Source: Phenylobacterium deserti
GTDB taxonomy: Bacteria; Pseudomonadota; Alphaproteobacteria; Caulobacterales; Caulobacteraceae
DNA length: 52,500 nucleotides
Direction of reading: 5' to 3'
Assembly (NCBI GenBank): GCA_943332615.1
Contig: CALQQB010000022.1
Location: 1-52,500 of the forward strand
Made by a program: the position numbers and the translations under genes. The notes under the pieces were generated by a model. It was not told where the DNA came from and did no database searches. It saw only the letters and a list, made by a program, of their open reading frames with translations. Each line of letters starts with the position of its first letter. Position 1 is the first letter of the stretch. Positions 10,924 through 19,035 of this stretch are shown piece by piece.

Positions 10924-12005
10924 GCCTGGCTGACCTGCTCGACGACCTGCCGATCCCGATCATTCAGGCGCCGATGGTGGGCGCCTCGTTCGACGCCCTG
11001 GCGGTGGCGGTCAGCGGCGCGGGGGGCCTGGGGACCCTGGCCATCGCCACCCTGGCGCCGGGCGAGATCGGGCCAGCCATCGCCGGTGTCCGCGCCCAAA
11101 CCGACGCGCCGTTCGGCGTGAACCTGCTGATGGCGCCCAAGGCCGCGCCAACCGCCAGCGAGCTGGACACGGCGCTGGCCCGGCTGGCGCCCTGGTATCA
11201 GGCGCTGGGCGCGCCGTTGCCGGCAGCCCCCAACCAGTTCGCCCAGGATTTCGACGCCCAGTTCGCCGCGGTGGTCGAGGCCGGGCCGCCGATGGCCTCC
11301 TTCACCTTCTCCATCCTGACCAAGGCGCAGGTGGCGGCGCTGCACGCGGCCGGGACACTGGTGGTCGGCACCGCGACAACGGTGGCCGAGGCGCGGGCCT
11401 GGGCGGCGGTCGGGGCCGACGGGATCTGCGCCCAGGGCTTTGAGGCCGGCGGTCATCGGGGCCACTTCCTGGCCGAGGTCGAGGCCAGCCTGGTTGGGAC
11501 CCTGGCGCTGGTCAGCACCATCCGCGCGGCGGTGGACCTGCCGGTGATCGCGGCGGGCGGGATCATGGACGGGCGCGGCGTGGCGGCGGCGCTGGCGTTG
11601 GGCGCCTCGGCCGTCCAGATGGGCACCGCCTTCCTGCTGGCCGAGGAGGCGGTAACGCCGGCGGCCTGGCGCGGCGCTGTGGCGACCGCAGGGGACGACG
11701 CCACGCGGCTGACGCGGGCCTTCACCGGCCGCCACGCCCGCGGCATCGAGAACCACTTCATGCGCGAGATGCGGGCCGTGCAGGACGCGGTCCCGGCCTA
11801 TCCGGTGCAGAACCGCCTGACCCAGCCGCTGCGCGCGGCCGCCACGGCGGCGGGCGACCCGGAGATGCTGTCGCTGTGGGCGGGGCAGGGCGTCGGGCTG
11901 ACGCGGCCGGGGTCGGCGGGCGAGATGATGCGGCGCTGGTGGGCGGAGGCCGGCGAGGCCGCCCGCGCGGTGGCGGCGCGGACGGGACGGGGAGAAGCGG
12001 AATGA
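10920..12005 (+). CDS. nitronate monooxygenase family flavoprotein
   Basis: This FMN-dependent TIM-barrel enzyme oxidises alkyl nitronates such as propionate-3-nitronate. The 361-residue protein shows PIPIIQAPMVGASFDALAVA at the N-terminus, FGVNLLM, the catalytic-histidine segment QGFEAGGHRGHF, and the phosphate-binding glycines in PVIAAGGIMDGRG and ALGASAVQMGTAFL. The C-terminus with HFMREM and NRLTQPLR is as in class I enzymes. It overlaps trmJ by 4 bases; the pairing has no obvious functional logic. A second nitronate monooxygenase of a different subtype is at 30892. Confidence 0.9.
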   Translation: MSLADLLDDLPIPIIQAPMVGASFDALAVAVSGAGGLGTLAIATLAPGEIGPAIAGVRAQTDAPFGVNLLMAPKAAPTASELDTALARLAPWYQALGAPLPAAPNQFAQDFDAQFAAVVEAGPPMASFTFSILTKAQVAALHAAGTLVVGTATTVAEARAWAAVGADGICAQGFEAGGHRGHFLAEVEASLVGTLALVSTIRAAVDLPVIAAGGIMDGRGVAAALALGASAVQMGTAFLLAEEAVTPAAWRGAVATAGDDATRLTRAFTGRHARGIENHFMREMRAVQDAVPAYPVQNRLTQPLRAAATAAGDPEMLSLWAGQGVGLTRPGSAGEMMRRWWAEAGEAARAVAARTGRGEAE

Positions 12006-12036
12006 ACAGACGTGAGATGCCCGGCCCGCGCAATTC

Positions 12037-12065
12037 TTGACTCCGAGGGCGCCGGCCGTCATACA
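12037..12065 (+). promoter_or_regulatory. predicted promoter of rpsD
   Basis: TTGACT (12037-12042) and CATACA (12060-12065) are 17 bases apart, a good sigma-70-type match. It is the only strong candidate in the gap before rpsD and would give a leader of about 120 bases. Confidence 0.6.
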
Positions 12066-12190
12066 CCGCGCCTTCCAGCCGCCGGGGCAACCTGAGTGGT
12101 AGGAAACCTATGACGGGTTGATGCGAAGCCGCCGTTGCAATCGCGATCTCCATGAGAGGTCGCCGGCTCGGATCGAATGATGAGTGATCT

Positions 12191-12808
12191 ATGTCCAAGC
12201 GCCATAGCGCCAAGTACAAACTCGACCGCCGGATGGGCGAAAACATCTGGGGTCGCCCGAAGTCCCCGATCAACAGCCGCGCTTACGGCCCCGGCCAGCA
12301 CGGCCAGCGCCGGAAGTCGAAGGTTTCCGATTTCGGGCTCCAGCTTCGCGCCAAGCAGAAGCTGAAGGGCTACTACGGCAACATCACCGAGAAGCAGTTC
12401 GTCCGCATCTATACCGAGGCCGCGCGCCGCAAGGGCAACACCTCGGAGAACCTGATCTCGCTGCTGGAAAGCCGGCTGGACGCGGTGGTCTACCGCGCCA
12501 AGTTCGTGCCGACCCCGTTCGCCGCGCGTCAGTTCGTCAACCACGGCCACGTGCTGGTGAACGGCAAGCGGGTGAACATCGCCTCCTTCCGCGTGAAGGC
12601 CGGCGACGTGGTGTCGGTGCGCGAGCGCTCGCGCCACATGGCCCTGGTGCTGGAAGCCCTGCAGTCGGGCGAACGCGACACGCCGGACTACATCACCGTC
12701 GACGGCAAGGGCATGGCGGCGACCTTCGTCCGCATGCCGGAGTTGGCCGAGGTGCCGTACCCGGTGAAGATGGAACCCAACCTGGTCGTGGAATTCTACG
12801 CGTCCTAA
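12191..12808 (+). CDS. rpsD: 30S ribosomal protein S4
   Basis: S4 is a primary 16S rRNA-binding protein that nucleates 30S assembly and contributes to decoding accuracy. The 205-residue protein has the N-terminal S4 domain ([47 protein letters not shown]) and the S4 RNA-binding fold ([36 protein letters not shown]). It ends [14 protein letters not shown], as expected. No zinc-binding cysteine cluster is present, so it is the C-minus form. It stands alone, with its own promoter and terminator. The leader may carry S4 autoregulation, but no pseudoknot was demonstrated. Confidence 0.97.
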   Translation: MSKRHSAKYKLDRRMGENIWGRPKSPINSRAYGPGQHGQRRKSKVSDFGLQLRAKQKLKGYYGNITEKQFVRIYTEAARRKGNTSENLISLLESRLDAVVYRAKFVPTPFAARQFVNHGHVLVNGKRVNIASFRVKAGDVVSVRERSRHMALVLEALQSGERDTPDYITVDGKGMAATFVRMPELAEVPYPVKMEPNLVVEFYAS

Positions 12809-12839
12809 CCGGCGCCTAACACCGACCGAGATTTGCGAG

Positions 12840-12865
12840 GGCCCCGGAGCGATTCGGGGCCTTTT
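12840..12865 (+). terminator. intrinsic terminator after rpsD
   Basis: GGCCCCG and CGGGGCC pair across an 8-base loop and are followed by TTTT, about 30 bases past the rpsD stop. Confidence 0.85.
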
Positions 12866-13193
12866 GCTTGGGTGTGGCCGGCCAGTGCCCCGGACAGGGT
12901 GTTCGGCCGGCGCGCCACTGAACCGAACCTCCGGCCCAGCCGAAGAGCGCGGTGACCACACCCGGTCAGTTACACCACGCGGTGGGACACGACCCACCGC
13001 TCCCGCCTCACAGCGCTCAGCCTCCAGACCAGCGATTATCCAGACACGCTCCTGGACTCCCAGACTGGGTGAAGCGGACGCGATAGGCGTCGCGGTTCGA
13101 AATATTGATGTAATGTCCGCGGAGCAAAAGTGTTGCGACGCCCTCGTAACTTTTCGGGGGGAGACACCTGTCCGTCCTTAGGGGGATGATCCG
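12866..13193. other. intergenic region, no gene recognised
   Basis: About 330 bases separate the rpsD terminator from the next gene. Short frames here show no domain similarity. The last 100 bases turn A/T-richer (GAAATATTGATGTAATG) and probably hold the promoter of the downstream lipoprotein gene. Confidence 0.5.
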
Positions 13194-15203
13194 ATGACCC
13201 GTCTGACCGCCATGGCCGCCCTGTTGGCTTCGACCGCGCTGATCTCCAGTTGCGCCAGCGACGCCGGCGCACCGCACGCCATGGCCGCAAGCGCGGCCGC
13301 CAATGCCTCGGCCACGACGCCGGCCCGCGTCGACAACTTCATGCTGGTCGATGCCAATCTCGAGGCGCACGAGCTCTATCGCATGCCCGACGCCTCGGCG
13401 GTGGTGCTGATCACCCAGTCCAATGGCGACAAGGTCATCCAGGCCGCGGCGCCTACGCTGAAGGTCCTCGCCTCGACCTACGGCGCCAAGGGCGTCGAGT
13501 TTCTGCTGCTGAATTCGAACCTGAAGGACAGCCGCGAGGCGATCCAGGCCGAGGCCCAGAAGGCCGGCTTCGACATGCCGATCCTGATGGATGTCAACCA
13601 GTTGGTTGGCGAGTCGCTGGGCGTCAATCGCTCGGCCGAGGCCATCGTGATCAACCCCAAGACCTGGACCGTCGCCTACCGTGGCCCGGTGTCGGGCGCA
13701 GCGGCGGCGCTGGACGCCATGCTGGCCGGCAAGGCGATCCCGGCGGCGGCGATGGCCAGCGCGGGGGCGATGATCGTGTTCCCAGAGCGCGGGGTAACCA
13801 AGGCGTCCTACGCCAAGGACGTGGCCCCGATCCTGGAAGCCAAGTGCGTCGCCTGCCACCAGGAAGGCGGCATCGGCCCGTTCGCCATGAAGAGCTACGA
13901 GATGGTCAAGGGCTTCTCGCCCATGATCCGCGAGACCATCCGCACCGATCGCATGCCGCCCTACAACGCCGACCCGCACGTTGGTAAGTTTTCCGACGAC
14001 AAGAACTTGAGCCCGGCCGAGATCAAGACGCTGGTGCACTGGATCGAGGCTGGCGCGCCCCGCGGCGAGGGTCCCGACCCGCTCGCCGTCACCCGCCGCG
14101 TGGCCGCGGAATGGCCGCTCGGCAAGCCGGACCTGGTCTTCAATATCCCGGCGTTCAAGGTCCCGGCTTCGGGGGTTGTGGACTATCAACGGCCGTTCAC
14201 GGCGAACACCACGACGGAAGGCCGCTGGATTCGCGCCACGACGGTGAAGCCCGGCGACCGCCAGGCGGTGCACCACATCCTGACCGGCTGGATGAAGGAC
14301 GTGCCGACCGGCGGCGCCACGTCCTCCGAGATGCGCTGGCGCGGGTCGGTCGGCGGCTACGCCGTGGGCGCGGAGTCCAATGTGTTCTCGAACGAGGTCG
14401 GCACCTATCTGCCGGCCGGCGGCGCCATCGGCTATCAGATGCACTACACGCCCTACGGCAAGGAAACGGTCGATAGCTCGCAGATCGGCGTCTACTTCCG
14501 CGACACGGTTCCGAAGTACATCATGCGGAGCGTGGTGGTGATCGACCCCACTATCCAGATCCCGGCCAACTCGGCGCGTCACACCGAGGTCGCCTACGTC
14601 GAATTCCCCAACGACGCGCTGCTCTATTCGGCGTTCCCGCACGCGCACTATCGGGCCTATTCCAATGACCTGTGGCTACAGACGCCGGACGGCAAGAAGA
14701 CGTTGCTGCTCTCCATGCCGCGCTACGACTTCAACTGGCAGCGGTCGTACACTTTCGCCCAGCCGATCAAGATCCCGGCCGGCTCGAAGCTGATCGCGCA
14801 CTACGTCTACGACAACTCCAAGCGCAACCCGTCCAACCCGGACCCGAATCGCGAAATCACCTGGGGCGAGCAGTCGTTCGAGGAGATGCTGTTCACCTCG
14901 GTCTCGTTCCGGTGGCTGGACGAGACGGCGGCCCAACAGGTCGATAACGACGCCCGCTTCGCCAAGACCCGCACGCTTGGGATGATGGACGACAACATCG
15001 ACGGCAAGCTGCAGAAGTCCGAACTGCGCGGCCAGATGGGCAAGATGATGGGCACGTTCTGGGCCCGCCTGGACGCCAACAAGGACGGGGTGCTTGACCA
15101 GGCGGAACTGGCCACGGCCCAGGCCCTGATGGGCAATCGCCGCCGCGGCTCGGAAGCCAACTCCGACGGCCCGAACGAGAACACGCCGCTGGGCGGGAAC
15201 TAG
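13194..15203 (+). CDS. multidomain lipoprotein: redoxin-like, cytochrome c, copper monooxygenase-like and EF-hand segments
   Basis: The 669-residue protein begins with a lipoprotein signal (ALLASTALISSC, Cys20). Residues about 40-180 resemble a peroxiredoxin/thioredoxin-like fold (VVLITQSNGDKVIQAAAPTL, VEFLLLNSNLKDSREAIQ) without a CxxC pair. A c-type heme motif C218-V-A-C-H222 follows, with a distal-side methionine candidate in DRMPPYNADP. The C-terminal half, about residues 320-580, resembles copper type II ascorbate-dependent monooxygenases in its histidine clusters (QAVHHILTGW, GYQMHYTPYG, FPHAHYRAYS). Two EF-hand-like loops (DDNIDGKLQKSEL, DANKDGVLDQAEL) lie at about 598-645. It is probably a periplasmic redox enzyme anchored to a membrane; the substrate is unknown. 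The gene is convergent with an MFS gene, 3 bases apart. Confidence 0.82.
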   Translation: MTRLTAMAALLASTALISSCASDAGAPHAMAASAAANASATTPARVDNFMLVDANLEAHELYRMPDASAVVLITQSNGDKVIQAAAPTLKVLASTYGAKGVEFLLLNSNLKDSREAIQAEAQKAGFDMPILMDVNQLVGESLGVNRSAEAIVINPKTWTVAYRGPVSGAAAALDAMLAGKAIPAAAMASAGAMIVFPERGVTKASYAKDVAPILEAKCVACHQEGGIGPFAMKSYEMVKGFSPMIRETIRTDRMPPYNADPHVGKFSDDKNLSPAEIKTLVHWIEAGAPRGEGPDPLAVTRRVAAEWPLGKPDLVFNIPAFKVPASGVVDYQRPFTANTTTEGRWIRATTVKPGDRQAVHHILTGWMKDVPTGGATSSEMRWRGSVGGYAVGAESNVFSNEVGTYLPAGGAIGYQMHYTPYGKETVDSSQIGVYFRDTVPKYIMRSVVVIDPTIQIPANSARHTEVAYVEFPNDALLYSAFPHAHYRAYSNDLWLQTPDGKKTLLLSMPRYDFNWQRSYTFAQPIKIPAGSKLIAHYVYDNSKRNPSNPDPNREITWGEQSFEEMLFTSVSFRWLDETAAQQVDNDARFAKTRTLGMMDDNIDGKLQKSELRGQMGKMMGTFWARLDANKDGVLDQAELATAQALMGNRRRGSEANSDGPNENTPLGGN

Positions 15204-15206
15204 CGA

Positions 15207-16496
15207 TCAAGCGGCCAGGGCGACCCGCTTCGCCCTGGCCCGCAGGCCCAGCAGGATCAGCGCCGCGAGCGTGAAGTTGATCGCCACCACGGCCAAGCCT
15301 GCGTGATAGGTGCCGGTCTGGTCCTTCGCGACGCCCCACAGGGACGGGATCACGAACGAGCCGATCTGACCCAGCGAGTTGATCGCCGCCACGCCCACGG
15401 CCGCTGAGCGCGGGTGCAGGATCGCCCCGGGGGTGGTCCAGAACAGGCCCATGGCCGCGAAATTCCCCACCGTGTAGATGAGATAGCCGGCGATCACCGC
15501 GGCCGGGAGATCGGTCAGGCTCAGCACCGCCATGGCCGCGCCCACCGCCAGCAGGGGCGCCACGACGAACAGGTGTCGCTCGCCGGTGCGGTCAGAGAGC
15601 CAGCCGTTGATCAGCATCGCCGCCGCCCCGGCCAGGCCGCCGGCGGCCGCGATGTAGCCCACCGTGGCGGCGTCGAAGCCGGTGGCGTCCTTGACGATCT
15701 GCGGGGCCGACAGGGTGAAGGCGTAGCCGGATCCCAGGACCAGGAAGTTGACGGCGACCAGCGCCGCGATCGTCGGGTCGAGCAAGGCGCGGAACGGATT
15801 GTGGCTGTCACCGCGTCGGCCGGCCGCGTCGGCGGCGAGGCGGACGCTGAGCCAAGTCTTCTCGGCCGCCGTCAGCCATTTGACCGCCTCCGGCCGGTCG
15901 GGGAGGGCGAAGAAGATCACCGCTGACATCAGGACGGCGGGCGCGCCCTGCACCAGGAACAGCCACTGCCAGCCGGCCAGGCCGGCCAGGCCGTGCAGCC
16001 CCAGCAGGCTGCCCGCCACCGTTCCCATCAGCGCCGCGCTGAGCGGGACGGCGAAATAGAAGCGGGTGATCGCCCGCGCCCGATGCGCCTCGGGGAACCA
16101 GAGGGTCACATAGTAGAGGACGCCGGGGAAGAACCCCGCCTCGGCCGCGCCGAGCAGGAAGCGCATCGTGTAGAACTGCCAGGGCGTCTGAACGAAGGCC
16201 ATGCCCATGGCGATGACGCCCCAGGTCAGCATGATGCGGGTGATCCAGAGCCGGGCGCCGACCCGGGCCAGGATCATGTTCGAGGGTACTTCCAGGGCCG
16301 CGTAGCTGAGGAAGAACAACCCGCCGCCCAGGCCGTAGACCGTGGCGCTGAACCCAAGATCGCGGTTCATCTGCAGCGCCGCGAAACTGATGTTCACGCG
16401 GTCCATGTAGGCGATGCCGTAACCGATCGCGATCAGCGGCAGCAGCCGCCAGGCGATCTTGCGCAGGGCCGATCGCGCCAAGTTTTCGTCGGACAT
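15207..16496 (-). CDS. MFS transporter, anion:cation symporter (ACS) type
   Basis: This is an inner-membrane secondary transporter of 429 residues with about 12 predicted helices. The N-terminal signature LLPLIAIGYGIAYMDRVNIS, followed by FAALQMNRDLGFSATVYGLG, and the loop YAALEVPSNMILARVGARLW are typical of the ACS family, which imports organic anions such as sugar acids. WLSDRTGERHL in the central loop is the repeated MFS motif of the second half. I used the ATG at 16496 (MSDENLARSALRK) because the upstream extension of the frame is not MFS-like. A short piece nearly identical to its first-helix region recurs in the remnant at 18.65 kb. The substrate is unknown. Confidence 0.9.
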   Translation of the reverse strand: MSDENLARSALRKIAWRLLPLIAIGYGIAYMDRVNISFAALQMNRDLGFSATVYGLGGGLFFLSYAALEVPSNMILARVGARLWITRIMLTWGVIAMGMAFVQTPWQFYTMRFLLGAAEAGFFPGVLYYVTLWFPEAHRARAITRFYFAVPLSAALMGTVAGSLLGLHGLAGLAGWQWLFLVQGAPAVLMSAVIFFALPDRPEAVKWLTAAEKTWLSVRLAADAAGRRGDSHNPFRALLDPTIAALVAVNFLVLGSGYAFTLSAPQIVKDATGFDAATVGYIAAAGGLAGAAAMLINGWLSDRTGERHLFVVAPLLAVGAAMAVLSLTDLPAAVIAGYLIYTVGNFAAMGLFWTTPGAILHPRSAAVGVAAINSLGQIGSFVIPSLWGVAKDQTGTYHAGLAVVAINFTLAALILLGLRARAKRVALAA

Positions 16497-16629
16497 GGTC
16501 TTGCGCGCCCCCGCCGCGCCTGGCCAGCTTAGGCCAAAATGTGCGCCGCGTGTCGATGGGCGGAATGAAACGCGCGGTGGGCCCCTCTGACGCCTTGCCG
16601 CCGCGCCGATCCGGGCTAGGACCGAGACC

Positions 16630-16704
16630 ATGATGGATCAAACACCTGTTCTCGCCGACGGCAGCAGGGTCGGATTTTCGGACGACGGTCTGTGGGACAA
16701 CTGA
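16630..16704 (+). CDS. possible 24-residue peptide
   Basis: An ATG with AGGA 9 bases upstream opens a short frame, MMDQTPVLADGSRVGFSDDG and four more residues, ending before a convergent gene. It occupies an otherwise empty gap of 220 bases that must also hold the promoter of the MFS gene. There is no known family, and it may be chance. Confidence 0.2.
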   Translation: MMDQTPVLADGSRVGFSDDGLWDN

Positions 16705-16720
16705 CGCGCCGTTTGCGCCG

Positions 16721-17329
16721 TCAGGCGGGGCGATTTCTGAGCGCGATCCAGCCGGCCAGGCCCGCCAGGCCGAACAGGCACGCCGCGGTCAGACGCACGG
16801 CCAGCAGCGATATCACCGGCGACGTCGCCCGCGCCTCGGTGTAGCTCAGCGAGGCGAACTTGTTATCCACGCCGGCCTGCATGGCGGTGTCGGTGAAGAT
16901 GGCCAGGAAGTCGCGAAGCGAGCGGTAGCGGACCAGGGCGACGCGGCCGAAGTCGGCGTCGCTTTGCCCGATCAGCAGGCCTTGGATGCGGCCCACATAG
17001 ACCGGCATGGACCCGTGCTTGAGCAGCGCTGGAAGCACGGTTCGGGCATAGGCGCGATCCGCCTTCGCGGCCTCCGGCCCGGGCCGGATGTGCTCGAGAT
17101 TGATCATGTAGAACTCGCGCCCATTGTCCTGCGCGATCAGCCTGGCCATGGCCGCCAGGACTTCCGGGTGTTCAATCGCGGCGGACGAGGTCCTGACCCG
17201 CTCGAGCAGGATCTTGCCCTCGGCGGCGGTGATCGTGTGGCCGCCGCCGCCATACCAGAGCAGGAACCCGCCATAGGCGAGGACCAGCAGGCCGAGCCAG
17301 CCCCGGCGAAGCTTCTGTCGGGTGGTCAT
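16721..17329 (-). CDS. hypothetical membrane protein with DUF1330-like domain
   Basis: The protein has 202 residues. A hydrophobic segment near the N-terminus (about 9-28, LRRGWLGLLVLAYGGFLLWY) and another near the C-terminus (about 173-197, ISLLAVRLTAACLFGLAGLA) flank a soluble domain. That domain contains FYMINLEHIRP, VLPALLKHGSMPVYVGRI and FGRVALVRYRSLRDFLAIF, which resemble the ferredoxin-like DUF1330/EthD-type folds; this is a weak similarity judged by eye. It lies 28 bases downstream of the dehalogenase gene on the same strand and could be cotranscribed. No function can be assigned. Confidence 0.7.
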   Translation of the reverse strand: MTTRQKLRRGWLGLLVLAYGGFLLWYGGGGHTITAAEGKILLERVRTSSAAIEHPEVLAAMARLIAQDNGREFYMINLEHIRPGPEAAKADRAYARTVLPALLKHGSMPVYVGRIQGLLIGQSDADFGRVALVRYRSLRDFLAIFTDTAMQAGVDNKFASLSYTEARATSPVISLLAVRLTAACLFGLAGLAGWIALRNRPA

Positions 17330-17357
17330 GTCGTATGGGCTCCGACCGATAGGGCCT

Positions 17358-18419
17358 TCAGGGGAACCGGCCGATGAAGGCGATCATCGCGTGCGCCATG
17401 TCCTCGCCCGCGTCCTCCTGCGAGAAGTGGCCCGCGGGGAACACCTGGTGTTCGACGCCGGGCAGGCTCGCGCCAGGGATCTCCGATCGGTAACGCGCGC
17501 CCTTGTCCATGTAGGTGAACGGACAGCGGTCACCCCAGAGGGTCAGGAAGGGCAACCGCGACTTTCGCAGCACCTCCCAGGCCGCCTCCCCGTGCTCGCG
17601 GGCCACATCGTCGGCGGTGATCGGCACCAGCATCGGAAAACGCCGCGAGCCGGCCTTGTACCGCTCGTCCGGGAAGGGGGCGTCATAGGCCGCCCGCGCC
17701 GCCGCCGAGACAGGGCGAACGCACCAGCCGGGAATGATCTTTGACGGCGTCAGCTCGGCGACCGTCTGGCTGTAGACCCGCCAGGCGAGGAAATAGATCG
17801 ACGGCCCGCGCGCGATCATCGCCTGGATCTTCTCCGGGTTGATGGTGTCGTCCGCCTCCACGGTCTCGCGCCAGTCGAGGCCGAACCGTTCCAGCAGCTC
17901 CGCGGCCGAAAGCGGCACCTGGGCGGTGAGGCCGGGAATGGCCTGCCCACGCCCCGGCAGGGCGGTGTTGGACATCACGGCGCGCGCGAACCGTTCGATA
18001 TTCTCCGCCAGCACCCGGCCGCCGATCAGGCCGCCCCAGTCCTGGCCGAAGATCGTCATGTGTTTGAGGTCCAGCTTGCGGACCAGCTCGGTGACCCAGC
18101 CGACGTGGGCGGCGTAGCTGTAGCGCGCTGGATCGACGAACTTGTCTGATCGGCCGAACCCGATCAGGTCGGGGACGATCACCCGATAGCCGGCAGCCAC
18201 GAAGGGGCCGATCATCTTGCGGTAGAGGTAGCCCCACATCGGCTCGCCGTGGAGCAGCAGCAACGTCTCGCGCGCGTCGGGCGGTCCGGCGTCGATATAG
18301 GCCATCCGCACGCCCGGCTCGACCTCGAGGTAGCTGGGCGGCCACGGATAGTCCTCGATCCCGGCGAAACGCGCCTCGGGAGTGCGCAGGATCGCAGCAC
18401 TGGATCGATCGTCGGACAT
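17358..18419 (-). CDS. haloalkane dehalogenase
   Basis: This alpha/beta-hydrolase cleaves carbon-halogen bonds in short haloalkanes by nucleophilic substitution. The 353-residue protein has the diagnostic HGEPMWGYLYRKM (oxyanion and halide region, residues 57-69) and the nucleophile D127 in GQDWGG with the adjacent halide-binding W128. The probable acid is D297 in LWGDRCPFT and the catalytic histidine is H331 in AGHFSQED. The N-terminus (ILRTPEARFAGIEDYPWPP) matches the HLD-I subfamily related to DhlA/DhmA. The start at 18419 was chosen where homologues begin. The likely cotranscribed downstream gene is a membrane protein of unknown role; no other dehalogenation genes are seen nearby. True substrates cannot be inferred. 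Confidence 0.9.
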   Translation of the reverse strand: MSDDRSSAAILRTPEARFAGIEDYPWPPSYLEVEPGVRMAYIDAGPPDARETLLLLHGEPMWGYLYRKMIGPFVAAGYRVIVPDLIGFGRSDKFVDPARYSYAAHVGWVTELVRKLDLKHMTIFGQDWGGLIGGRVLAENIERFARAVMSNTALPGRGQAIPGLTAQVPLSAAELLERFGLDWRETVEADDTINPEKIQAMIARGPSIYFLAWRVYSQTVAELTPSKIIPGWCVRPVSAAARAAYDAPFPDERYKAGSRRFPMLVPITADDVAREHGEAAWEVLRKSRLPFLTLWGDRCPFTYMDKGARYRSEIPGASLPGVEHQVFPAGHFSQEDAGEDMAHAMIAFIGRFP

Positions 18420-18519
18420 CGCCGTTCCCTGGTCGCCGCGGGGGTAGCTGCGGTAGAGCTTGCTGTGAGTCTGACGCTGAGCGACATCGTTTCCCGGCTG
18501 CGCGGCTGGACCCGCCGCC

Positions 18520-18693
18520 TGCCTGCGCCCAGCCGAGGCTCTCATTCGGCCGCTCCGGCACCGTGATCGCCGCCTGGGGAATCTCCGCGCCAGGGATGAA
18601 TACGGCGGCGACGCCCATGTCCTCCAGGGTCTTGAAGTCCGGGAAGCCCAGGTCGCGGTTCGTCCGCAAGGCCGCGAAGCTAACCTTGACCTC
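18520..18693 (-). pseudogene. chimeric remnant: MFS helix-1 piece fused to methylmalonyl-CoA mutase C-terminus
   Basis: Read on the minus strand from 18693, the frame gives EVKVSFAALRTNRDLGF and then, without a break, [18 protein letters not shown] and EIPQAAITVPERPNESLGWAQ. The first part closely matches the MFS transporter at 15.2-16.5 kb (SFAALQMNRDLGF). The second matches the last 45 residues of the mutase large subunit at 19.9 kb ([36 protein letters not shown]). There is no start codon in a sensible context; the fragment begins directly after the stop of the truncated GNAT gene. It is best read as debris of two genes joined by recombination. The frame then runs into the dehalogenase leader without a homologous stop. 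Confidence 0.75.
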
Positions 18694-19008
18694 TCAGCCT
18701 TCGCTCGCGGCCAGCGGCGCGCGGACGTCTTGGACGCTGCGCAGAAGCTGGAAACGGTTGGCTGGCGACGGGATGAAGCCGCAGTGCCGCCAGAAATCGA
18801 CGGCGGCCTCATCCACGGCGTTGACGATCACGGCGCGCCCACGGGTCAGATCGGCGCTGGCGACGATACGCTCCAAGGCGTGCATCACCAGCCGTCGGCT
18901 GAGACCCTTGGCCTGATGACGGCGGTCGATCGCAAGTTGGCCAAGGCGGAGGCAGGGAAGAGGATCGGGAGGCTGGCCGCGCCGCGCCCGGTCTCCTGTT
19001 TTGGCCAT
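18694..19008 (-). pseudogene. N-terminally truncated GNAT acetyltransferase (TacT-like)
   Basis: The 104-residue reading frame contains the acetyl-CoA binding half of a GNAT domain (LGQLAIDRRHQAKGLSRRLV, then ALERIVASADLTRGRAVIVN, DEAAVDFWRHCGFIPSP). It lacks about 60 N-terminal residues that complete toxins of this type have; compare the intact 164-residue GNAT at 37472. The region where the missing part should be is occupied by the oppositely oriented kinase gene at 19036. No DUF1778 antitoxin is present upstream. An intact start (ATG at 19008) exists, but the protein would lack the first beta-sheet strands, so function is unlikely. Confidence 0.7.
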
Positions 19009-19035
19009 GATACAATCAATCAGGGCGAGGGGCGG

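Noticed and set aside
12864..13181. 105-residue frame between rpsD and the lipoprotein gene
   Set aside because: Low-complexity Arg/Pro/Thr-rich translation without similarity; it overlaps the likely promoter region.
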